51,411 nucleotides of DNA from an uncultured Nodularia sp. (lineage in GTDB: Bacteria; Cyanobacteriota; Cyanobacteriia; Cyanobacteriales; Nostocaceae). Shown here in pieces: positions 17,442 through 26,349 of this stretch. Position numbers and translations under genes: made by a program. The stretch lies in contig CAIWDD010000127.1 in NCBI GenBank assembly GCA_903911355.1, forward strand, positions 1 through 51,411, in the 5' to 3' direction. The notes under the pieces were generated by a model. It saw only the letters and a list, made by a program, of their open reading frames with translations. It had not been told where the DNA came from and did no database searches. Within the stretch, counting starts at the first letter, position 1. The number at the start of each line of letters is the position of its first letter.

Positions 17442-19073
17442 CTATACCCACAGTGAGACAAATTCAAAGTTATTGCTGCTAAATAAGCCTTGGTCACTGA
17501 GTTTTAAGTCAGGAATTACCAGCAGCGCCATAAAGCCCAGGGTCATGAAAGGTGCAGAAAGTTTGGAACCTAGATCTTTTGCCAAAGTATCCAGTTGTCC
17601 ATACTCCTGGGCTACGCTGTAACCATCACCAGCACTCATCAATCCAGCCACCGGTAGGGGAAGCACTTTGACGGTTTTACCTTCCACAACAGCAATACCT
17701 CCTTGGGCTTGAATGACTGCATTCACTGCCCTAGAGATTTCCTCATCCGTTGTACCCACCGCTACTATATTATGAGAATCATGGGCAACACTGGAGGCGA
17801 TCGCTCCTCGTTGTAGTCCAAAATTGTGGATCAGACCCATAGCAGGTGGTCTGTTTTGATAACGATTGACTACGGCGATCTTGAGGATGTCATTCTCTAA
17901 GTCTGCCACCACTTCACCATTGTCAATATTAGCCAATATATGCTTTTCCGTGGTTAGTAATTGTCCGTCCCACACCTCAATTACCCTCACCGTTGAACCT
18001 GCGGCAGCAATTCGGAAATCACTTGCTTGTTTCGGCTTTGCAGTAAAATTATTTACAAATAATGGCGGGACATAGGGTAACAGTGCTTGACCTTCCTTCG
18101 CCACCAATACACCTTGGCAATAGGTAGACTGCACTGTAAACTCCTCTAAATTATTCACTACTATGAAATCCGCAGGATCTCCAACTTGTAGTAAACCCAC
18201 ATTGAGGTTGTAGTGTCTTACTGGGTTGACACAAGCAATTTGCAACACATTCATGACATCATGACCCAATATTAGGGAATGGCGCACCAGTTCATTAATG
18301 TGTCCCCTCACCAAATCATCAGGATGCAAATCATCACTACAAAACATACATTGGTCGGGGTGAGAATCAATTAAGCTGTGGAGGGCTAAATAGTTTTTAG
18401 CTGCTGAACCTTCACGAATCAGAATCTTCATCCCCACAGCGATTTTGTCTAAAGCTTCCTCTAGAGTTGAACACTCATGATCAGTTGTAATATTGGCATC
18501 AGCATACTTTTGTAAGTCTTGACCAGATAGTCCTGGCGCGTGTCCATCAATGGGATATCCTAATTTTTCAGCCAAATCAATCTTTGAGATTACCTCAGTG
18601 TTATTCCTTATGACACCAGGGACATTCATTACTTCACTCAGATAAGAAATCCCGGGATGTTGGAATAATTGCTTGATTTCCATGGCGGTAAGGTTTGCAC
18701 CTGCTGTTTCAAATGTCGTTGCGGGAACACAACTAGGTGCGCCGAATGCTATTTTAAATAGTGTTTGGGTGGCATTGGTGAGCATAAACTCCACACCGGC
18801 CATTCCTAAGACATTGGCTATTTCGTGAGGATCACAAACCGCTCCTACTGTACCATGCACCGTAGCTATACGGGCAAATTCTGTCGGCACTAGCATTGAG
18901 CTTTCGATATGGACATGGGCATCAATAAAACCTGGAAGTATGTATTGTTGGTAACTCTGTTGTGGTTCCTGTTCAATTGATTGAATACGCCCTTGAGCAA
19001 TGGTAATTGTACCAGGAAATATGGTTTTGTGGATAACGTCTACAATTTGCCCAGAAATTTTAAAGGTTGACAT
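17442..19073 (-). CDS. ade: Adenine deaminase
   Basis: Amidohydrolase converting adenine to hypoxanthine and ammonia in purine salvage. 543 residues from ATG 19073. I chose this start because GGAGGTGG sits directly upstream at good spacing and STFKISGQIVDV begins the family homology; the frame continues to 19130 but those residues look non-native. Metal ligands are in GFIDAHVHIESSML (HxH), and DGHAPGLSG, TDHECST and MFCSDDLHPDDL supply the remaining catalytic residues. The Ade-specific C-terminal domain has the Asn/His-rich SVAHDSHNIVAVGTTD. Full length. Divergent from the glyoxalase II gene, with 84 bp between starts. Confidence 0.95.
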   Translation of the reverse strand: MSTFKISGQIVDVIHKTIFPGTITIAQGRIQSIEQEPQQSYQQYILPGFIDAHVHIESSMLVPTEFARIATVHGTVGAVCDPHEIANVLGMAGVEFMLTNATQTLFKIAFGAPSCVPATTFETAGANLTAMEIKQLFQHPGISYLSEVMNVPGVIRNNTEVISKIDLAEKLGYPIDGHAPGLSGQDLQKYADANITTDHECSTLEEALDKIAVGMKILIREGSAAKNYLALHSLIDSHPDQCMFCSDDLHPDDLVRGHINELVRHSLILGHDVMNVLQIACVNPVRHYNLNVGLLQVGDPADFIVVNNLEEFTVQSTYCQGVLVAKEGQALLPYVPPLFVNNFTAKPKQASDFRIAAAGSTVRVIEVWDGQLLTTEKHILANIDNGEVVADLENDILKIAVVNRYQNRPPAMGLIHNFGLQRGAIASSVAHDSHNIVAVGTTDEEISRAVNAVIQAQGGIAVVEGKTVKVLPLPVAGLMSAGDGYSVAQEYGQLDTLAKDLGSKLSAPFMTLGFMALLVIPDLKLSDQGLFSSNNFEFVSLWV

Positions 19074-19157
19074 GACCCACCTCCACCAGTTGCAGCTCGT
19101 GCCTGATATAGTTTTATCATAATCATACACCAGTATGATCGGTGGGAATAAGAGAAA

Positions 19158-19931
19158 ATGCAGGTAATCCGTCTTAATGCACTGTCAGACAACTACATAT
19201 TTTTGCTCCACGATGCTCAACAAAATCTTGCCGCTGTGGTTGACCCAGCAGTAGCTGAACCAGTATTAAAACAACTTGCACAACTAAAGACCGAGTTAGT
19301 GGCAATTTTTAACACTCATCATCATCACGACCATGTGGGCGGAAATCAGCAGTTAATTAGACATTTCCCTAAGTTGACGGTGTATGGTGGTGCTGAGGAT
19401 CAGGGGAGAATTCCCGGACAACAGGTATTTTTGCAACCGGGAGATAGTGTGGAGTTTGGCGATCGCACCGCCACGGTTCTTTTTGTTCCTGGTCACACCC
19501 GCGCTCATATCGCTTACTATTTCCCCCCCACAAAACTGAGTGAACCTGGAGAGTTATTCTGTGGTGATACTTTGTTTGCAGGGGGTTGCGGTCGCTTATT
19601 TGAAGGTACACCCACCCAAATGGTCAACTCTTTGGCTCAAATACGCAATCTCCCAGACAATACTCGTGTTTGGTGTGCCCATGAGTACACTTTAAAAAAT
19701 CTCGAGTTTGCTCTGACTGTAGATACTGACAATCGGGCTTTACAAAAGCGCTACAAGGAAGTAGACAACTTTCGTAGTCGCCAGGAGGCTACTGTTCCCT
19801 CATGGTTGGGGGTGGAAAAGCTGACCAATCCCTTTTTGGGTTGGGACAAACCCTCATTACAGTTAGCTGTCAAGAGTAGCGACCCAGTACAAACTTTCGC
19901 TCGTTTACGAGGAATGAAAGATAGATTTTAA
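19158..19931 (+). CDS. gloB: Hydroxyacylglutathione hydrolase (glyoxalase II)
   Basis: Metallo-beta-lactamase-fold thioesterase that releases D-lactate and glutathione from S-lactoylglutathione, finishing methylglyoxal detoxification. 257 residues. The binuclear metal motif [10 protein letters not shown] begins at T53, with further ligands in [22 protein letters not shown] and CAHEYT. The C-terminal glyoxalase II substrate-binding segment is present ([32 protein letters not shown]), which separates it from other MBL hydrolases. Complete. It is followed after 9 bp by the decayed RND locus on the same strand. Confidence 0.95.
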   Translation: MQVIRLNALSDNYIFLLHDAQQNLAAVVDPAVAEPVLKQLAQLKTELVAIFNTHHHHDHVGGNQQLIRHFPKLTVYGGAEDQGRIPGQQVFLQPGDSVEFGDRTATVLFVPGHTRAHIAYYFPPTKLSEPGELFCGDTLFAGGCGRLFEGTPTQMVNSLAQIRNLPDNTRVWCAHEYTLKNLEFALTVDTDNRALQKRYKEVDNFRSRQEATVPSWLGVEKLTNPFLGWDKPSLQLAVKSSDPVQTFARLRGMKDRF

Positions 19932-19940
19932 GCTAAAAAA

Positions 19941-20321
19941 ATGCTATTCTCCCTCTTAATCTGGTTGCTGATTCTGCTAATTCCAGGGGGTGGCTTGGGT
20001 TGGCGGTGGTGGCAAAATAGCTTTGCAGGTCGGGTAGATAGAGGCGGAGTACGGGCTGGCCAACCCATGGCAATTCCTGTAAAGTTAGCTACAGTAGAAA
20101 CTACAACCATACAAGAAAGTTCAGTAATTGGCGGCTTTTTGGCATCTCCAGGCTCAGTAGCAATTAAGCCAGAGATTGACGGGCGCATTAGTGAAATTCT
20201 ATTTAAAGAAGGCGATCGCGTGCAACAAGGGAAAGTGATTATTCGCCTGCAAAATAAAGATACCCAAGCCCGCTTACGACAAGCAAAAGCAATATTATTA
20301 ATCAGTTTATTAACTTGGTAA
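19941..20321 (+). pseudogene. RND/HlyD periplasmic adaptor, N-terminal remnant
   Basis: Only the first ~115 residues of a membrane-fusion adaptor remain. There is a hydrophobic anchor (LFSLLIWLLILLIPGGGLGW), then IPVKLATVETTTIQES and the biotinyl/lipoyl half-motif GSVAIKPEIDGRISEILFKEGDRVQQGKVIIRLQ, ending in DTQARLRQAKA at the start of the coiled-coil hairpin. Native adaptors run to 350-450 residues; here homology stops near 20289 and the frame closes at 20321. Permease sequence begins within about 100 bp. This is best explained by a deletion that removed the adaptor's C-terminus and most of the permease. Base composition matches the surroundings, so the decay seems to be in place. Confidence 0.88.
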
Positions 20322-21027
20322 GAACACTATATCAGCGATCGCTTCACCTGATAGTCCGCTGGAAAAATATGATCATCGGACTATTCAGCGCCATTCAGAC
20401 CATGGAACAATTAGCAGCAGAAGTATTACCACCCGGTTTTGGTTATGAGTGGTCAGGAACTGCATTGGAAGAAATAGAATCTGGCGGTTTAGCACCCATT
20501 ATTTTTTAGCACCCATTATTTTTGGGTTAGGAATTGTCCTTGTCTTTTTAGTTTTGGCTGCTCAGTATGAGAACTACATAGACCCCCTAATTATTCTCTT
20601 AGCGGTTCCTTTAGCAATTTTTGGCGCACTTGTGGCTCAATCAATGCGGGGTTTTCCTAATGATATCTATTGTCAAATTGGTCTAGTCATGCTGATTGGT
20701 TTGGCGAGTAAAAACGCCATTTTAATCGTAGAATTTGCCAACCAATTACGGAATGAAGGGCTTTCTATTACTAAGGCCGCAGTAGAGGCTGCACAGGAAC
20801 GTTTACGCCCGATTTTAATGACAGCACTTTCCACACTCCTGGGTATTTTCCCCTTAACCATTGCTACCGGTGCGGGTGCGGGAAGTCGTCAGTCCTTGGG
20901 AACTGCAGTATTTGGCGGGATGTTAATCGCTACTTTTTTAAGTTTGTTTGTGGTGCCAGTTTTGTATATTGTGATTAAAACCGCATCAGAAAGTTTATTC
21001 AAACCGAATCGGTCTGGTGTGAATTAA
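20315..21027 (+). pseudogene. RND efflux permease, C-terminal remnant with 17-bp frameshift
   Basis: Corresponds to the last quarter of an AcrB/HAE1-type permease. It begins with the porter-domain piece TMEQLAAEVLPPGFGYEWSG at about 20399 and continues through transmembrane helices 9-12: LGIVLVFLVLAAQYENYIDPL, GLVMLIGLASKNAILIVEFA, ERLRPILMTALSTLLGIFPL and FVVPVLYIVI. The open frame ends at 20509 because of an exact 17-bp tandem duplication (20490-20506 and 20507-20523). Removing one copy joins SGGLAPIIF directly to GLGIVLVF in frame. About 800 N-terminal residues are absent. Not functional as a transporter. Confidence 0.92.
20490..20523. repeat. Exact 17-bp tandem duplication inside the RND remnant
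   Basis: TAGCACCCATTATTTTT occurs twice with no spacer. The second copy places a TAG in the upstream frame and shifts the downstream frame. It looks like a recent slippage event in an already truncated gene. Confidence 0.95.
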
Positions 21028-21128
21028 GATCATCAAGACCTAAACAGCACATTGCATTCTGTGGTGAGGTAAACTAGTATCGGTACAAATGCCTCCACTA
21101 CAACGATTTTATTTTCCCTGAGAAACTA

Positions 21129-21404
21129 ATGGAGATATTTCAAGTTATCCAAGAAACCATTACAAAACCACCTATTCCCCATGAACCACAGAAGCAATCA
21201 TTGAAGGCTTGGGCTATGTATTGCTTGAGGGACAAAGGATTTACAGTAGTTTACGCCCAAAATGCCGACTTTGCCATTGAACGCAAGGGACAGGGAAAGC
21301 TGTATTTTAAAGTTACCAATAATCCAGAAGATGTGGATAATTCTTGTAGTTGGATAGTTTGGGATAGTGTGGACAAAAGCGTTAGCCTGATGCCACTCCG
21401 GTAA
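21129..21404 (+). CDS. Hypothetical 91-residue protein
   Basis: Not recognised. 91 residues with no signal peptide or membrane segment. The central region reads LKAWAMYCLRDKGFTVVYAQNADFAIERKGQGKLYFKVTNN, which superficially resembles the helix-strand pattern of PD-(D/E)XK-like folds (D...ER...KVT), but the catalytic arrangement is not convincing and I make no such claim. The end is WIVWDSVDKSVSLMPLR. It is probably a genuine gene: it has its own ATG in a non-repetitive context, a globular composition, and a palindromic hairpin just after its stop. Confidence 0.62.
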   Translation: MEIFQVIQETITKPPIPHEPQKQSLKAWAMYCLRDKGFTVVYAQNADFAIERKGQGKLYFKVTNNPEDVDNSCSWIVWDSVDKSVSLMPLR

Positions 21405-21414
21405 TTAAAGCTTT

Positions 21415-21440
21415 TTATTGAGGACTTAAGTCCTCAATAA
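21415..21440. terminator. 26-bp perfect palindrome, GAGGACTTAAGTCCTC family
   Basis: Self-complementary over 26 bases with core GAGGACTTAAGTCCTC, starting 11 bp after the stop of the 91-residue gene and preceded by TTTTT. It could terminate transcription in either direction. The same GAGGAC...GTCCTC stem recurs at 27063-27078. Confidence 0.6.
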
Positions 21441-21453
21441 CTCTGTATAGATA

Positions 21454-21585
21454 TTATACCCGCTTTTCAAATATCATTAAGTGTTGCTGAGGTAACAAGT
21501 TTTTGGTTTCTCGCCAAGCTAAACCCACAGCTTCCATTTCTTGGCGGACTTGCTTTGGAGTTGCAGTCAAGATTATCTGTGTACC
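21454..21585 (-). pseudogene. C-terminal remnant of a class I SAM methyltransferase
   Basis: The minus strand encodes a 43-residue tail: GTQIILTATPKQ, VRQEMEAVGLAWRETKNLLP and QQHLMIFEKRV, then a stop. The pattern VRxEMEAVGL...ETK..LPxQH.MIFEK is the typical end of class I SAM-dependent methyltransferases. Immediately upstream in frame is a stop (TAG), and no methyltransferase core is found on either side, so the rest of the gene has been lost. It sits in the gap between the 91-residue gene and the FAD hydroxylase. Recognition is by motif only. Confidence 0.55.
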
Positions 21586-21718
21586 CTAGACGAATATCCT
21601 GGGTGGGGTAGCGCACCATCTATCATCTATATCTATGGTTAATTAATTCGGCCATATTTGCACGGATTTGTTTGTTTGCGTAAAAATAATAATTAGGACG
21701 CCTTAATTAATCTTAACA
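21586..21718. other. Remainder of the 21405-21718 intergenic region
   Basis: The 314-bp gap holds the palindrome and the methyltransferase tail. The last 130 bp are AT-rich and presumably carry the promoter of the FAD hydroxylase. No other ORF is seen. Confidence 0.4.
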
Positions 21719-22987
21719 ATGGTGATCACACAGCTACATCAAAAAATTTCTCCTCAACAAACACCGCCAGATCATCAGGGATATGACTATGATTTGGTCA
21801 TTGTCGGCGGTGGAATTATTGGTTTAACCTTAGCCGCGGCTTTAAAGGACTCTGGCTTAAGTATTCTGCTAATTGAGGCCAAAGTTGCATCAGCAGCAGT
21901 GGCGAAGGGACAAGCTTATGCAGTTCATATGCTTTCGGCGCTTATTTACCAAGGAATTGGTGTTTGGGAAAAAATATCGCCTCAAATCGCAAAATATTGC
22001 CAAGTTCGCCTTTCTGATGCCGATTATCCCGATGTTGTGGAATTTATCACCGATGATTTAGGTACATCAGAATTGGGTTATGTGGCGGAACACCAAGCTT
22101 TGTTAGAGCCTTTACAGGAATTTGTCCACAATTGTCAGAATGTGACTTATCTATGTCCTGCTGAGGTGGTTAAGACAGAATATCAGCAGGAGATTGTGGC
22201 TATAGATGTCAAAATTGCTGACCAAATTCAGACAGTCCGCGGTAAATTAATTGTCGCTGCTGATGGTTCGCGATCGCGTATCCGGGAAGCTGCGGGAATT
22301 AAAACTTCTGGCTGGAAATATTGGCAGTCCTGTATTGTAGCATTTGTCAAACCAGAGAAACCCCACAATAACACTGCCTACGAACGATTTTGGCCTAGTG
22401 GACCGTTTGCCATTTTACCACTACCTGGTAACCGTTGCCGTATTGTCTGGACAGCCCCCCACGCAGAAGCAGAGGCTTTGTGTGCTTTAGATGACCAGCA
22501 GTTTTTGGCAGAACTCACCCGCCGCTATGGTAATCAAATGGGTAAGCTAGAATTACTGGGCGATCGCTTTATTTTTCGAGTACAACTGATGCAAAGCGAT
22601 CGCTATGTTCTCCCCAGATTAGCCTTAATTGGTGATGCCGCACACAATTGTCATCCCGTCGGCGGACAAGGTTTAAACTTGGGGATTCGAGATGCGGCCG
22701 CTTTAGCCCAAGTGTTACAAACAGCACATAAAGCAGGTAAGGATATTGGTAATCTCCAAGTCCTCAAAGGCTATGAACGCTGGCGCAAACCAGAAAACCT
22801 GACAATTCTAGCTTTCACGGATATATTAGATAGGATGTTTTCTCATAACTTTTTACCACTAGTAGTAATTCGTCGCCTAGGTTTGTGGATGATGCAGCGC
22901 ATACCCATCTTCAAAGTATTTGCCCTCAAATTGATGATTGGTTTGAAAGGGCAAACCCCAGCACTAGCCAACGCACCAGACAGATAA
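21719..22987 (+). CDS. FAD-dependent monooxygenase, UbiH/Coq6 family
   Basis: Aromatic-ring hydroxylase of the UbiH/UbiF/Coq6 type, 422 residues. The N-terminal dinucleotide fold is DYDLVIVGGGIIGLTLAAALKDSG (GxGxxG), the DG motif is IVAADGSRSRIREAAGI, and the FAD-ribityl motif is LALIGDAAHNCHPVGGQGLNLGIRDAA (GD and GQG). In cyanobacteria the natural substrates of such enzymes are quinone-ring precursors (plastoquinone side) or other aromatics, but the exact reaction cannot be assigned. The C-terminal ~40 residues are hydrophobic and basic, suggesting membrane association. ATG 21719 is taken because a charged 20-residue lead precedes the fold. It is followed by a palindromic repeat. Confidence 0.88.
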   Translation: MVITQLHQKISPQQTPPDHQGYDYDLVIVGGGIIGLTLAAALKDSGLSILLIEAKVASAAVAKGQAYAVHMLSALIYQGIGVWEKISPQIAKYCQVRLSDADYPDVVEFITDDLGTSELGYVAEHQALLEPLQEFVHNCQNVTYLCPAEVVKTEYQQEIVAIDVKIADQIQTVRGKLIVAADGSRSRIREAAGIKTSGWKYWQSCIVAFVKPEKPHNNTAYERFWPSGPFAILPLPGNRCRIVWTAPHAEAEALCALDDQQFLAELTRRYGNQMGKLELLGDRFIFRVQLMQSDRYVLPRLALIGDAAHNCHPVGGQGLNLGIRDAAALAQVLQTAHKAGKDIGNLQVLKGYERWRKPENLTILAFTDILDRMFSHNFLPLVVIRRLGLWMMQRIPIFKVFALKLMIGLKGQTPALANAPDR

Positions 22988-23018
22988 CTCGTGTTTTGGC
23001 TCTTGGGAAAAACATACC

Positions 23019-23040
23019 AGACGCGATAGCTATCGCGTCT
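23019..23040. repeat. 22-bp perfect palindrome, CGCGATAGCTATCGCG core
   Basis: Self-complementary over 22 bases, 32 bp after the FAD hydroxylase stop. Shares its half-site with the inverted repeat at 16717-16768. Likely a dispersed palindromic repeat that could also act as a transcript end. Confidence 0.85.
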
Positions 23041-23186
23041 CCCTCCCCGGCAAAACACCACCATAATATGAAGATATCTTAGGATTATTTAGGATGATTT
23101 GTAATATTTATGATTGACAAATAACACCCCAGTGCCACCAATGCTAAAGTTGCAAAAACTTAAACCATACTCTTGGGGGAGTATCC

Positions 23187-25409
23187 ATGGGAAATCAACT
23201 ACAAAAAAAACAGATTTCTTTAATTGCTGGTGCAGTCTTATTTGCTTTCTCAGCAGGTGCAATCCTATCTACCCCTAACATCAGAACATTCTGGGGAGAA
23301 TGGTTCAACTCAGTCATAAATCAGTCTGAACAAATTTCTACAGCTAGCCAAGTCAAATCAGATGTATTTCCATTAGTATCACAGTCTCCACAAGAACGAG
23401 CAGAAAAACTAGAAGCGATCGCCAATAGTTCCATTTCACCAGACCGAGAACGGGCCCGTTATCTGTTAGCCAGTGATTTAATTAATATTAGGGAAGCAGA
23501 AAAGGCCTTAAGTCTTCTAGAAGGACTAGAAAAAACTTACCCCAGTCTGGGCGCGTATATTTTACTCAAACAAGCCCAAGCACAGGACATACTCGGTGAG
23601 AGTCGTCAAGCCTCCAATCTACGACAAAGAGTGCTGCGAGATTATCCCCAAGCAGCCGCAACAGCCAGAGCGCTGTATATGATCGCCCTACCAGAACACC
23701 ATGATCGGGCGATCGCAGAGTTTCCCTCACATCCCCTGACATGGGAAATTATTCATAAACGCTTAAGGGAAAATCCCCAACAGCCAAATTTACGGTTAAT
23801 TTTGGCACAACACGCCTTTCACCAACCGGGAATAGTAGGTGTGTTAGATGAGCTAGTAAAACAACCAGATATCAAACCCGATAGCGATAAAGTGGCAGTT
23901 AGTTCCATAGATTGGGAGATTGTCGGTACAGCTTACTGGGAAAATAATCAATTTGAACGAGCTGGTGATGCCTATGTTAAAGCACCCCAGACAGCCCGCA
24001 ACCTTTACCGCGCTGCGCGAGGTTTACAGATAGGAGGTAAACAACCCGAAAAGGCATTGGCGATTTATAATCAACTAGTAGAAAAATTTCCCGATGCTAG
24101 GGAAACCGGACTAGCCCTATTACGTTTAGCTGAATTGGCTAAAAACCCTAAAGATGCTTTGCCCTATCTTGACCGAATAATTGCTAATTTTCCTCAACAA
24201 GCTAGTATAGCAGTAGTAGAAAAAGCCAAAATTTACCAGGGACTAAATGATCAAAAGTCGGCTCAACAGGCTTGGGAATTGCTATTAAGTGAATACGGTA
24301 GTTCTAATCAAGCCGCAGAGTATCGCTGGAACAAAGCCAAAGAGAAAGCCAACGCCAAAGATTACTTAGGGGCTTGGCAATGGGCACAACCAATTGTGAC
24401 TGAGAACCCTAATAGTATTTTAGCTCCCAGAGCAGGCTTTTGGGTGGGCAAATGGGCTACCAGACTAGGGCAAAAAGAGGAAGCTAAAGCGGCTTATGAG
24501 TATGTGTTGAGTCAATTTCCTCACTCTTACTATGCTTGGCGTTCAGCTGTAACTCTGGGGCTGAATGTGGGTAATTTTGACAACCTCAGGGAATTGCAGC
24601 CGGAAGTAGTTCCACCGCAACGACCTGTACCCCCCGCCGGTTCAGAAACTTTCAAAGAACTGTATTTACTCGGTGAAGATCGTGATGCTTGGTTCCAATG
24701 GGAAACAGAATTTACCAATAAACTCCAGCCCACCGTAGCAGAACAGTTTACTGAGGGATTAGTGCGCCTGGTGAGAGGGGAAAATCTGGCAGCAATTAAG
24801 TTGATTTCTCAACTCGAAGACAGGGAAACACCAGAGGAACAAGCGGAGTATCAGGCTTTGAGCCAGCAGGTAAGTTATTGGCAAGCCCGTTATCCTTTTC
24901 TCTATCGCCAGGAAATTAAAAAATGGTCGGCTCAACGAGAGTTAAATCCCCTCCTGGTAATTGGTTTGATGCGTCAGGAATCAATGTTTGAGCCAAAAAT
25001 TAGATCTGTGGTCGGTGCTACTGGTTTAATGCAGATCATGCCGACTACAGGTGAATGGATTGCTCCCCAAATTCAGTTGGATAGTAAAACAATTAACTTA
25101 GAAGACCCCAACGAAAATATTAATCTGGGAACATGGTATTTAGACTATACCCATCGGCGGTATAATAATAATTCCATGTTAGCGATCGCGAGTTATAATG
25201 CTGGCCCAGGTAACGTCGCCAAATGGCTACAGACCATCGGCAAAGATGATCCAGATGATTTTGTGGAAGATATTCCTTTTAATGAAACTAGAAATTACGT
25301 GCGGCAAGTCTTTGGTAACTATTGGAATTATCTGAGACTTTATAACCCCGAAATTTCCGCCAAGGTAGCAAGATATTCACAGATACACCCCAAATTGCCC
25401 CAGAGGTAA
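23187..25409 (+). CDS. Soluble lytic murein transglycosylase (Slt-type)
   Basis: Peptidoglycan-cleaving enzyme producing 1,6-anhydro ends, acting in the periplasm. 740 residues. The N-terminus (KKQISLIAGAVLFAFSAGAIL) is a signal peptide or anchor. Residues about 60-560 form alpha-superhelical TPR-like repeats (for example EKALAIYNQLVEKFPDARET and NPKDALPYLDRIIANFPQQA). The catalytic domain spans about 580-725, with glutamate E598 in GLMRQESMFEP, then VGATGLMQIMPTTGEWIA, NINLGTWYL and SYNAGPGNVAKW. This is the Slt70 layout. Complete. tatC follows 124 bp later. Confidence 0.94.
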   Translation: MGNQLQKKQISLIAGAVLFAFSAGAILSTPNIRTFWGEWFNSVINQSEQISTASQVKSDVFPLVSQSPQERAEKLEAIANSSISPDRERARYLLASDLINIREAEKALSLLEGLEKTYPSLGAYILLKQAQAQDILGESRQASNLRQRVLRDYPQAAATARALYMIALPEHHDRAIAEFPSHPLTWEIIHKRLRENPQQPNLRLILAQHAFHQPGIVGVLDELVKQPDIKPDSDKVAVSSIDWEIVGTAYWENNQFERAGDAYVKAPQTARNLYRAARGLQIGGKQPEKALAIYNQLVEKFPDARETGLALLRLAELAKNPKDALPYLDRIIANFPQQASIAVVEKAKIYQGLNDQKSAQQAWELLLSEYGSSNQAAEYRWNKAKEKANAKDYLGAWQWAQPIVTENPNSILAPRAGFWVGKWATRLGQKEEAKAAYEYVLSQFPHSYYAWRSAVTLGLNVGNFDNLRELQPEVVPPQRPVPPAGSETFKELYLLGEDRDAWFQWETEFTNKLQPTVAEQFTEGLVRLVRGENLAAIKLISQLEDRETPEEQAEYQALSQQVSYWQARYPFLYRQEIKKWSAQRELNPLLVIGLMRQESMFEPKIRSVVGATGLMQIMPTTGEWIAPQIQLDSKTINLEDPNENINLGTWYLDYTHRRYNNNSMLAIASYNAGPGNVAKWLQTIGKDDPDDFVEDIPFNETRNYVRQVFGNYWNYLRLYNPEISAKVARYSQIHPKLPQR

Positions 25410-25533
25410 TTCAAAAAGAAAAGATAAAATCCTCATAGCCTAGCCTCGCGTAACTTATTGTTGGGAAAAACATAGTTTTGTCGCTGCTTCGCCGGATACA
25501 ATAGTTAACAAATGTTGCCTATTGAGATGACTA

Positions 25534-26319
25534 ATGACACCCTCACAAGATGTAACTACTCCTGATATCCAACAAGAGGAATACGGCAACTCAGAACTGG
25601 ATGCTCTCAATGAGTTGCCTGATGAAGTGGAAATGTCCCTTTTCGACCACCTAGAAGAGCTACGACAACGGATTTTTTACTCTTTAATTGGTGTTGCAGT
25701 TGGTGTTGTTGGCTGCTTCATCGCCGTGAAACCCATTGTTAAGTTACTGGAAGTACCCGCACAAGGGGTCAAGTTTCTCCAACTGGCTCCGGGGGAATAT
25801 TTCTTTGTTTCCATCAAAGTAGCGGGTTACAGTGGATTAGTACTTTCTAGCCCCTTCATTCTTTACCAAATTATCCAGTTTGTTCTTCCGGGACTAACTC
25901 GGCGGGAACGCCGCTTACTCGGACCGGTGGTTTTAGGTTCTAGTGTGCTGTTTGTCACGGGTTTAGTATTCGCTTATTTACTATTAATTCCCGCAGCTTT
26001 GAATTTTTTCATTAGCTACGGCGAAGATGTGGTAGATCAACTATGGTCTATTGACAAATACTTTGAATTTGTGCTGTTACTATTATTTAGTACTGGTTTA
26101 GCATTTCAAATTCCCATTATTCAATTATTACTAGGTAATTTGGGAATTGTCTCCTCTCAAAAGATGATTTCTGGCTGGCGATTTGTGATTATGGGAGCAG
26201 TTGTTCTCGGTGCTGTTCTCACCCCTTCCACTGACCCCCTGACCCAAAGTCTCTTAGCAGGAGCAGTTTTAGGACTCTACTTTGGTGGTATTGGTCTAGT
26301 GAAGCTGACAGGTAAGTGA
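25534..26319 (+). CDS. tatC: Sec-independent translocase subunit TatC
   Basis: Polytopic receptor of the twin-arginine pathway; binds RR signal peptides with TatB and exports folded proteins across plasma and thylakoid membranes. 261 residues. A polar N-terminal extension of about 30 residues precedes the signature [18 protein letters not shown], whose glutamate is a key binding residue. Six membrane helices follow, with the family motifs [34 protein letters not shown] and a proline-containing [16 protein letters not shown]. The C-terminal [24 protein letters not shown] is intact. tatA/B are not adjacent. Convergent with plsY, whose stop lies 22 bp away at a small palindrome. Confidence 0.97.
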   Translation: MTPSQDVTTPDIQQEEYGNSELDALNELPDEVEMSLFDHLEELRQRIFYSLIGVAVGVVGCFIAVKPIVKLLEVPAQGVKFLQLAPGEYFFVSIKVAGYSGLVLSSPFILYQIIQFVLPGLTRRERRLLGPVVLGSSVLFVTGLVFAYLLLIPAALNFFISYGEDVVDQLWSIDKYFEFVLLLLFSTGLAFQIPIIQLLLGNLGIVSSQKMISGWRFVIMGAVVLGAVLTPSTDPLTQSLLAGAVLGLYFGGIGLVKLTGK

Positions 26320-26335
26320 TTAATTAGATTAATTA

Positions 26336-26349
26336 GATAGCTAGCTATC
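26336..26349. terminator. Small palindrome between convergent tatC and plsY
   Basis: GATAGCTAGCTATC is self-complementary and spans the plsY stop. It is short and lacks a good U-run; a bidirectional end signal is possible but weakly supported. Confidence 0.3.

Noticed and set aside
19941-21027. A novel adaptor-permease fusion protein
   Set aside because: The frames do not join: a stop closes the adaptor piece at 20321 and the permease piece is broken again at 20509. It is decay, not a fusion gene.
21129-21404. PD-(D/E)XK nuclease
   Set aside because: A weak D...ER...K pattern exists, but spacing and flanking structure are not convincing enough to assign.
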